NCBI GenBank assembly: GCA_009699765.1
Contig: WLNN01000028.1
Location: 1 to 11,688, forward strand
Reading direction: 5' to 3'
Length of the DNA stretch: 11,688 nt
Source of the DNA: Actinomycetota bacterium
GTDB lineage: Bacteria; Actinomycetota; Actinomycetes; Nanopelagicales; Nanopelagicaceae
Part shown: one piece after another, positions 7,242 to 11,688 of the stretch
Position numbering within the stretch: position 1 is the first letter of the stretch
How the letters are laid out: every line of letters begins with the position of its first letter
Program-made: the position numbers and the translations under genes
The notes under the pieces: generated by a model
The model's input: the letters and a program-made list of their open reading frames with translations, nothing else
Database searches by the model: none
What the model was told of the DNA's origin: nothing

Positions 7242-7430
7242 ATGGCATCAACATGCGACATCTGTGGCAAGGGTCCAAGCTTTGGAAATAACGTTTCTCA
7301 CTCACAGGTGAAGACACGTCGTCGCTGGAATCCAAATATTCAGCGCGTAAAGACACTCGTTAAGGGTGCATCTAAGCGTCAGAACGTCTGCACTTCATGC
7401 CTTAAGGCTGGCAAGGTCGCTCGCGCTTAA
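7242..7430 (+). CDS. rpmB: 50S ribosomal protein L28, zinc-binding type
   Basis: A 62-residue large-subunit ribosomal protein. It starts MASTCDICGKGPSFGNNVSH, continues with TRRRWNPNIQ and ends CTSCLKAGKVARA. The cysteine pairs C5/C8 and C50/C53 form the zinc ribbon of the C+ type of L28. The start is firm: AAGGAG (7229-7234) lies 7 bases before the ATG at 7242, and an earlier in-frame ATG at 7206 would add residues foreign to L28 and precede the ribosome-binding site. It is the only plus-strand gene in its neighbourhood. It diverges from recG and abuts the convergent thiL with no base between the two stop codons; its terminator lies inside thiL. Confidence 0.97.
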   Translation: MASTCDICGKGPSFGNNVSHSQVKTRRRWNPNIQRVKTLVKGASKRQNVCTSCLKAGKVARA

Positions 7431-8354
7431 TTAATTACTTTTATTAAAATGGCTCCAGGAAACTGGAGCCATTTCTATTTCTATACCATTTTCCATAACA
7501 GCTATCCCTGATCCCTGTACGACTTGTCCTACAAGAATGCCTGGCAATCCAATCCCAGTTGCGAGAAGAGCGTGATCTTCTCCCCCTTGTAATATCCAGG
7601 TAAAAACATCAACACCTAATTGATTAGCAAGTGCAGATAGCTCTTCAAATTCTGAAGCTGCTTTAATTTCATTGAGATCTATTTCAAATCGAACCCCAGA
7701 GGCTTTTGCCATCTGTGAGCCTTGAACCAAAAGGGCATCGCTGACATCGCTCATGGATGTTGCTGCGGAGAAGTCCTTGCTCAAATCAAGTATCGGTGCT
7801 TTATATCGAGTGACCGCTTTCTCTGAAGGCGCTAAACCCTTTGCAAGTATTTCTAAGCCCGCTGCCGACCAACCCGTCAGCGAAGATAGATAAATTGAGT
7901 CACCCACTTTTGCACCGCTACGTAAAATTGGTTTATCGGTATGTCCGATGGCGGTAATTGCAATTGATAACACCGTCGAGCGAGCCAAATCTCCACCCAC
8001 AACTACTGCGCCCGCCTTATCTGCTTCATGACGAATTCCGCGGGCAAGATCTCCAATCCAATCCAAGCTCTCTTCCCCAGTTAATGTTGCTGCAACTAAG
8101 AGGTAGTCACACTTGCCATTCATGCTTAATACATCAGCGATATTGGCAACAGCAATACGCTGCCCGATTTCAAAAGGTGATGACCAGGCAGTCTTAAAGT
8201 GGATTCCTTCTACGGCAACATCTGTCGTTAAAATTTGTTGGCTAGCTCCACGCACGAGGGCCGCATCATCACCTATTCCTACGAAGACTCGAGGATCGGT
8301 GCTAGAAAATACTTCAGCGAGCAGCGCGATTACCTGCTCCTCGGAATATTCCAT
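7431..8354 (-). CDS. thiL: Thiamine-monophosphate kinase
   Basis: Phosphorylates thiamine monophosphate to the active cofactor thiamine diphosphate using ATP. The 307 residues form an AIRS/PurM-type fold. Conserved stretches are VGIGDDAALV (25-34), TTDVAVEGIHF (43-53), the metal-binding NIADVLSMNG (71-80), VVGGDLARS (118-126), SDVSDALL (202-209) and LQGGEDHALLA (255-265). The aspartates in GDD, GGD and SD are the metal and phosphate ligands. The ATG at 8354 is preceded by a -10-like hexamer 7 bases away and no Shine-Dalgarno, so the message may be leaderless. The last codons (about residues 295-303) coincide with a strong hairpin. ThiL next to rpmB and an Lrp-like gene is a known actinobacterial arrangement. 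Confidence 0.96.
   Translation of the reverse strand: MEYSEEQVIALLAEVFSSTDPRVFVGIGDDAALVRGASQQILTTDVAVEGIHFKTAWSSPFEIGQRIAVANIADVLSMNGKCDYLLVAATLTGEESLDWIGDLARGIRHEADKAGAVVVGGDLARSTVLSIAITAIGHTDKPILRSGAKVGDSIYLSSLTGWSAAGLEILAKGLAPSEKAVTRYKAPILDLSKDFSAATSMSDVSDALLVQGSQMAKASGVRFEIDLNEIKAASEFEELSALANQLGVDVFTWILQGGEDHALLATGIGLPGILVGQVVQGSGIAVMENGIEIEMAPVSWSHFNKSN
7447..7474 (+). terminator. Bidirectional hairpin terminator for rpmB, embedded in thiL
   Basis: A perfect 12-base-pair stem (AAATGGCTCCAG / CTGGAGCCATTT) closes on a GAAA tetraloop at 7459-7462. It is followed on the plus strand by TTCTATTT, and on the minus strand by TTTTAATAAAAG. It begins 17 bases after the rpmB stop, so it fits a Rho-independent terminator for rpmB. 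It lies wholly inside the thiL coding sequence, and on that strand could also end thiL transcription before the final codons are transcribed unless the polymerase pauses further downstream. Confidence 0.8.
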
Positions 8355-8389
8355 AGTCAGAAACCTATCTCATGCGGTACCTTGGGCGT
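8355..8389. promoter_or_regulatory. Compact divergent promoter region between thiL and the Lrp-like gene
   Basis: Only 35 bases separate the two start codons. On the minus strand TAGGTT (8367-8362) ends 7 bases before the thiL ATG. On the plus strand TACCTT (8378-8383) ends 6 bases before the ATG at 8390. Both spacings fit a transcript that begins at the start codon. Any -35 regions would have to lie within or beyond the opposing gene's start, so the two promoters would overlap. Inferred from hexamers only. Confidence 0.45.
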
Positions 8390-8623
8390 ATGAACGTACA
8401 GGCATATATCTTGATTCAAACCGATGTCGGCAAGGCATCTTCTGTTGCGCAGGCAATTGCAGCAATTCCTGGCGTTAATCTCGCTCAGGGAATCACCGGC
8501 CCATACGATGTAATTATGCGCGCAGAGGCTCCTTCAATGGAGGAGTTCGGACGTTTGATTTTATCTAAGGTACAAGCCGTTCCTGGAATTACCAGGACTC
8601 TTACCTGCCCTGTAACTAGCTAA
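8390..8623 (+). CDS. Stand-alone Lrp/AsnC ligand-binding (RAM) domain protein
   Basis: A 77-residue protein made only of the RAM (ACT-like, beta-alpha-beta) effector domain of Lrp/AsnC regulators, without the helix-turn-helix. It reads MNVQAYILIQTDVGKA, then IPGV (27-30), GPYDVIMRAEA (37-47) and VQAVPGITRT (61-70), the usual alternation of strand, helix and the G-x-YDV turn. Such domains bind amino acids or similar small molecules and assemble into dimers or octamers; the ligand is not predictable here. I prefer the ATG at 8390 over the one at 8372 because homologues start near VQAYILIQT and because a -10-like hexamer sits 6 bases before it. It diverges from thiL and converges on ddl. Small Lrp-like genes here are common in actinobacteria. 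Confidence 0.85.
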   Translation: MNVQAYILIQTDVGKASSVAQAIAAIPGVNLAQGITGPYDVIMRAEAPSMEEFGRLILSKVQAVPGITRTLTCPVTS

Positions 8624-8650
8624 TTTAATATTCAATACAAACTAGCTGAA

Positions 8651-9679
8651 TCAACTTAGCAGTGCGGTAATTATTTCTGTATAACTAACTCCACTCGCAG
8701 CCCACATCTTAGGAAATACAGATGTCGCTGTAAATCCTGGCATCGTGTTGAGTTCGTTGATAATGATTTCGTTATTGTTTGTTAAGAAGAAGTCAACGCG
8801 TGCCAACCCGCGGCAATCGAGTGCTTTAAAAGCCTTAATAGCTTGGTCTCGGATTGCGCCAGAAATATCTTTATCAATTGGTGCTGGGAGCTCAATTGTA
8901 GTTGCACCATCTAGATACTTCGCTTCAAAATCATAGAACTCATACTTAGGGTCTATCGAAATCTTGCCAACAACTGAGGCCTGCGCAGATCCATCAATTT
9001 CTAGAACTGCACATTCAATCTCTGAGCCCACAACTGCATTCTCAATCATGACCTTTGAGTCAAAAGTGAGTGCATCGTTAATTGCAGCGGCTAATTGAGA
9101 CTCTGACTTCACCTTGTGAGTGCCGCGACTTGAACCACCACGAGCGGGCTTTACAAATACTGGATAAGAAAGAGAGGTTGCTTCGTGAGTGATTGCAGTG
9201 ACTTCAGATTTCCATCTCTCTGCGGTAATTGTGAATCCTTCTGCAACTTTAATTCCGTGTGATGCAAAGATTGGCTTTGCAAATGATTTATCCATTGCAA
9301 CGGCTGAGGCAAGAACGCCTGAACCAACGTATGCGATGCCAGCCATTTCTAGCATGCCTTGAATCGTGCCGTCTTCGCCAAATGGACCATGCAGCACAGG
9401 GAATGCAATATCTATATTGAGTGAAACTCCTCCGGCAGAAAAACCCGCGATATCAGCTACCAGAGGGGGCGCATCCTCAGGGATTACTGGAAGTACTCCA
9501 TCAACAATTTGCAGCGGAAATTTCTCATCAAGGAGAACCCATTTGCCACTCTTTGTTATTCCGATTAGAACAGGTTCAAACTTAGATCGATCAATGGCAG
9601 AGATGACTCCCCCAGCAGATATGCATGAGATTTCATGTTCGCTACTGCGTCCTCCGCAGATAATCGCTACGCGCTTCAT
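8651..9679 (-). CDS. ddl: D-alanine--D-alanine ligase
   Basis: An ATP-grasp enzyme that joins two D-alanines for the peptidoglycan stem peptide. It has 342 residues. Conserved segments are CGGRSSEHEIS (8-18), HGPFGEDGTIQG (97-108), KPARGGSSRG (177-186), ARVDFFL (293-299) and INELNTMPGFT (307-317). The omega loop EFYDFEAKY (247-255) keeps the tyrosine associated with D-Ala-D-Ala rather than D-Ala-D-Lac formation, so this is a normal ligase, not a VanA-type one. Its ATG overlaps the gpsA stop by four bases (ATGA), indicating coupled translation at the end of the plsC-gpsA-ddl operon. The gene converges on the Lrp-like gene, 27 bases between stops, and no clear terminator is seen there. Confidence 0.97.
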   Translation of the reverse strand: MKRVAIICGGRSSEHEISCISAGGVISAIDRSKFEPVLIGITKSGKWVLLDEKFPLQIVDGVLPVIPEDAPPLVADIAGFSAGGVSLNIDIAFPVLHGPFGEDGTIQGMLEMAGIAYVGSGVLASAVAMDKSFAKPIFASHGIKVAEGFTITAERWKSEVTAITHEATSLSYPVFVKPARGGSSRGTHKVKSESQLAAAINDALTFDSKVMIENAVVGSEIECAVLEIDGSAQASVVGKISIDPKYEFYDFEAKYLDGATTIELPAPIDKDISGAIRDQAIKAFKALDCRGLARVDFFLTNNNEIIINELNTMPGFTATSVFPKMWAASGVSYTEIITALLS

Positions 9680-10680
9680 CGGATGAAGTTCTCTGCTTTC
9701 GTTGTTATCTCCATCAGACGTTGGAGCGCTGCATCGGGAGTGAGCGAGCCATTAACGATATCTGCAACTGATTCAATAACAGGTACTTCCACGCCCACTC
9801 GATGCGCAATTTCCACAACTGCACCAGCTGAAGAGACGCCTTCAACGGTCTTTGCTACCTGTTGGCGTGTGATTTCCATTGAACCGGTACGTCCTAGAAC
9901 TTCACCAAATGTGCGGTTGCGCGATAGTGGAGAACCGCAGCTGGCGACAAGATCGCCCATTCCGGCTAGGCCCGCTGCCGTTAATGGATCTGAACCGTGC
10001 GCAGCACAAAGTCGCGCAACTTCATTTAACCCTCGAGTAATTAACATCGCCTGAGTGTTCTCGCCGAAACCCATACCGATAGAGATTCCAACCGATAGCG
10101 CAATTACCGATTTAACTGCACCCGAGATTTCACACCCCATTACATCCGTCGATGTATAGGTGCGGTAATACGGAGTACGAAAAAGTTCACGGATAAAATC
10201 TGCAAGCATTGGATCTACCGCCGCCGCTACTGCGCCTGCTGGCTGTCGAAGTACGAGTTCATCTGCAAGGTTCGGGCCAGTAATGACTCCAACTTTGCTC
10301 ACGCCCCACATCTCCTCAATTATCTCTGTCATTCGCTTCTGCGTACTTACTTCGATTCCCTTAAGCGTGCTCACAACTATTGCATCGGCGGCAACTAAAG
10401 GCTTCCATTCCGCAAGCATTGTGCGTAATTGCTGTGCCGGAATTGCTAATACATAAATATTCGTGTGATTAAAAGCTTCTTCAAGATCTGAAGTTGCTTT
10501 CAGCTCGGAGGGCAATACATGACCGTGGAGATACTTCATATTGGTATGGGCCGAATTAATCTCAGCTACTACCTCTTCGCTACGCCCCCAGAGGAGTACG
10601 TCATTACCGGCATCATGGAGAACCTGCGCCATGGTTGATCCCCATGCACCAGCTCCAAATACCGTAACGCGATTGCTCAT
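9676..10680 (-). CDS. gpsA: NAD(P)-dependent glycerol-3-phosphate dehydrogenase
   Basis: Reduces dihydroxyacetone phosphate to sn-glycerol-3-phosphate, the backbone for phospholipids. It has 334 residues. The Rossmann motif GAGAWG is at 9-14. Further markers are STLKGIE (104-110), TGPNLADE (134-141), the catalytic lysine K190 in SGAVKSVIAL, and AGLAGMGDL (236-244) with SRNRTFG (253-259) in the C-terminal helical domain. The ATG overlaps the plsC stop by four bases and its own stop overlaps the ddl start the same way. Placement directly after an acyltransferase puts the supply of glycerol-3-phosphate next to the enzyme family that acylates its products. Confidence 0.97.
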   Translation of the reverse strand: MSNRVTVFGAGAWGSTMAQVLHDAGNDVLLWGRSEEVVAEINSAHTNMKYLHGHVLPSELKATSDLEEAFNHTNIYVLAIPAQQLRTMLAEWKPLVAADAIVVSTLKGIEVSTQKRMTEIIEEMWGVSKVGVITGPNLADELVLRQPAGAVAAAVDPMLADFIRELFRTPYYRTYTSTDVMGCEISGAVKSVIALSVGISIGMGFGENTQAMLITRGLNEVARLCAAHGSDPLTAAGLAGMGDLVASCGSPLSRNRTFGEVLGRTGSMEITRQQVAKTVEGVSSAGAVVEIAHRVGVEVPVIESVADIVNGSLTPDAALQRLMEITTKAENFIR

Positions 10681-11468
10681 TGCTTTGCCTTCTTCTTCGA
10701 CTTTACAAAATTACCTGTCTTCGGCAATTCAGATGTGTGAGGGTCAAAGATTACTGGGGTTCTCTTCTCAGAACGAATATCTTCAAGCATTACAGTAATA
10801 GCACGCATGATCTCTGCCGTCGCTTCGATTAGCGCCTGCGAATCGTCATGTTTGCCTTTCCAGCGAGAGAGATCAACTGGGGTACCAATTCTCATTTGAA
10901 TTGTCTTGCGTGGAAATAAATAAATGCGGCTCTTGTACCGAGGCAGTATCTGCTGTGAGCCCCATTGAGCTATAGGTATCACCGGCGTATCAGTAGCTAG
11001 CGCAAGTCGAGCGCAACCCGTCTTGGCAACCATTGGCCACAAATTTTCATCACGAGTCAGAGTGCCTTCTGGATAGACGCCCATAAGATGGCCTTGTTCT
11101 AATAATATTTTTGCGTGATCGACGGCTTTGCGCGCTTCGCTAGTTTCGCGCTCTACTGGAATTTGCCCCGCAGCTAATAAAATTTTTCCGATAATGGGAA
11201 CTCGAAATACGCCGGACTTTCCTAAATAACGCGGAGCCCGACCATTTGTGTAGAGCATATCTGTGAGCACTAAAACATCAGCATACGAAAGATGATTAGA
11301 TGCAACGATTACCCTTCCCGACTTAGGGATGTTTTCAACCCCGCGCCAATCTCGCTTCATAATTAATCGAAAAATTGGAATAACAATTGATGTGCAGATT
11401 TTGAAGGTGAGATTTGTCCCGAGTGGCTGCCCCTTTGGAGGGTCATAGGAAACCTTGAACTCAGCCAT
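10677..11468 (-). CDS. plsC: 1-acyl-sn-glycerol-3-phosphate acyltransferase family (PlsC-like)
   Basis: A PlsC-family acyltransferase of 263 residues, expected at the inner face of the membrane, where it would add the second acyl chain to lysophosphatidic acid. It has the catalytic H-x4-D motif (H59, D64, in NHLSYAD), GQIPVER (101-107), the EGT motif in YPEGTLTRD (132-140), and TPVIPIAQWG (161-170). A hydrophobic stretch at about 20-37 may anchor it. The C-terminus is lysine-rich (KSKKKAKQ). It leads the gpsA-ddl operon. No Shine-Dalgarno precedes the ATG; a -10-like TAGTAT ends 6 bases upstream. The exact acceptor lipid is not certain, since the family also includes other lysophospholipid acyltransferases. 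Confidence 0.9.
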   Translation of the reverse strand: MAEFKVSYDPPKGQPLGTNLTFKICTSIVIPIFRLIMKRDWRGVENIPKSGRVIVASNHLSYADVLVLTDMLYTNGRAPRYLGKSGVFRVPIIGKILLAAGQIPVERETSEARKAVDHAKILLEQGHLMGVYPEGTLTRDENLWPMVAKTGCARLALATDTPVIPIAQWGSQQILPRYKSRIYLFPRKTIQMRIGTPVDLSRWKGKHDDSQALIEATAEIMRAITVMLEDIRSEKRTPVIFDPHTSELPKTGNFVKSKKKAKQ

Positions 11469-11474
11469 GTGCCA

Positions 11475-11480
11475 ATACTA
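11475..11480 (-). promoter_or_regulatory. Possible -10 element for a leaderless plsC message
   Basis: TAGTAT on the minus strand (11480-11475) ends 6 bases before the plsC ATG, with no ribosome-binding site between. Transcription would begin at about the A of the start codon. It lies just downstream of the hupB terminator, where a new promoter would be expected. No clear -35 is seen. Confidence 0.4.
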
Positions 11481-11491
11481 TTGATAAAAGA

Positions 11492-11521
11492 AAATGGAGC
11501 CGGCAAATGCCGACTCCATTT
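11492..11521 (-). terminator. Rho-independent terminator of hupB
   Basis: A 14-base stem with a very small loop (arms 11492-11505 and 11508-11521, A/T-rich ends around a GC-rich core) lies 19 bases after the hupB stop. On the minus strand it is followed by TTTTCTTTTATC. The one imperfect position is a G-U pair in the minus-strand RNA but an A-C mismatch in the plus-strand RNA, so it is built for the hupB transcript. Confidence 0.88.
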
Positions 11522-11540
11522 CCATTAAAAGCGGAAAGAA

Positions 11541-11688
11541 TTAACGCTTCTTTGCTGCCTTCTTTACAACCTTCTTAGCTGCTGGCTTCTTCTTAGCAGG
11601 AGCCTTCTTAGCTGCTGGCTTCTTCTTAGCAACAGCCTTCTTAGCTGCTGGCTTCTTCTTAGCAACAGCCTTCTTAGCTGCTGGCTTA
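11541..11688 (-). CDS. hupB: HU-type DNA-binding protein with histone-like tail (C-terminal part)
   Basis: Only the last 48 codons and the stop are in the window; the globular HU domain lies beyond the right edge. The visible protein is an uninterrupted Lys/Ala/Pro/Val tail made of 11-residue repeats of the type KKPAAKKAVAK, ending VVKKAAKKR. Such H1-like tails are the hallmark of actinobacterial HupB, a nucleoid protein whose tail binds and compacts DNA and can be modified at its lysines. The neighbourhood (gpsA and ddl downstream) matches hupB of Mycobacterium. A different lysine-rich protein is possible but unlikely. It is followed by a strong terminator. Confidence 0.85.
   Translation of the reverse strand, partial: KPAAKKAVAKKKPAAKKAVAKKKPAAKKAPAKKKPAAKKVVKKAAKKR
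11577..11688. repeat. 33-base tandem repeat in the hupB tail
   Basis: Three full 33-base units (11577-11609, 11610-11642, 11643-11675) and a 13-base partial copy reach the window edge. The last two full units are identical; the first differs in the AVA/APA codons. Each codes for 11 residues. The near-identity at the DNA level, including third codon positions, points to recent repeat expansion or conversion, not just protein-level selection. Confidence 0.92.

Noticed and set aside
8372..8389. An earlier start for the Lrp-like protein (MRYLGR)
   Set aside because: Homologues begin near VQAYILIQT, and this segment overlaps the -10-like hexamer. It remains possible but is less likely.
8581..8597. 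A hairpin TCCTGG-AATTA-CCAGGA as terminator of the Lrp-like gene
   Set aside because: It lies inside the coding region, has only a 6-bp stem and no T-tract. No clear terminator was found between the Lrp-like gene and ddl.
8651..9679. A VanA-type D-Ala-D-Lac ligase (glycopeptide resistance)
   Set aside because: The omega loop is of the FYDFEAKY type seen in ordinary D-Ala-D-Ala ligases, and no vanH/vanX-like neighbours are present.
11577..11688. A CRISPR-like or non-coding repeat array
   Set aside because: The repeats are direct, without spacers, in frame, and encode a typical HupB lysine-rich tail ending in a stop codon.
1..11688. A new defence, mobile or biosynthetic system
   Set aside because: Every sizeable open frame with sense is a recognised housekeeping gene or family member. 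No transposase, integrase, toxin-antitoxin or unfamiliar gene cluster is visible.

Overview
The window is a compact block of actinobacterial housekeeping genes. Its gene order (hupB / plsC-gpsA-ddl / Lrp-like / thiL / rpmB / recG-rsmD-coaD-sepIVA-like-yceD-rpmF-rnc-smc) matches the conserved neighbourhood seen in Actinobacteria such as Mycobacterium and Streptomyces. Three points support this: an HU protein with a Lys/Ala/Pro-rich histone-like tail, a SepIVA/DivIVA-type coiled-coil gene beside the DUF177 (YceD) gene, and zinc-type L28 and L32. By eye the base composition is only moderate in GC, with many A/T-ending codons. Intergenic gaps are very short and ATGA overlaps are common. Together this suggests a streamlined, lower-GC actinobacterium such as the freshwater Nanopelagicales (acI) group. 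That placement is an inference, not a proven identity.

Left part (1-7084), all on the minus strand. Read in transcription order it is recG (DNA branch-migration helicase), rsmD (16S rRNA m2G966 methyltransferase), coaD (phosphopantetheine adenylyltransferase), a SepIVA-like coiled-coil protein, a YceD/DUF177 protein, rpmF (ribosomal protein L32, only 57 codons), rnc (RNase III) and smc. The smc gene is cut by the left edge within the hinge. Gaps range from an 11-base overlap to 83 bases, so most of this is probably one or two operons combining translation, CoA synthesis, septum and chromosome functions.

Middle part (7085-8650). The plus-strand gene rpmB (L28) diverges from recG and converges on thiL (thiamine-monophosphate kinase). 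A strong hairpin that could terminate rpmB lies inside the last codons of thiL. thiL diverges from a small free-standing Lrp/AsnC ligand-binding (RAM) protein across only 35 bases, which hold two opposed -10-like hexamers.

Right part (8651-11688), minus strand. plsC (1-acyl-glycerol-3-phosphate acyltransferase family), gpsA (glycerol-3-phosphate dehydrogenase) and ddl (D-Ala-D-Ala ligase) are joined by two ATGA overlaps, forming a membrane-lipid and cell-wall precursor operon. A good terminator separates it from the 3' end of hupB, whose tail is encoded by 33-base tandem repeats and runs off the right edge.

I see no mobile element, CRISPR array, tRNA, rRNA, prophage or defence system. The points of interest are at fine scale: apparently leaderless starts, a terminator embedded in coding sequence, small tandem duplications at gene ends, and genes absent from their usual positions.
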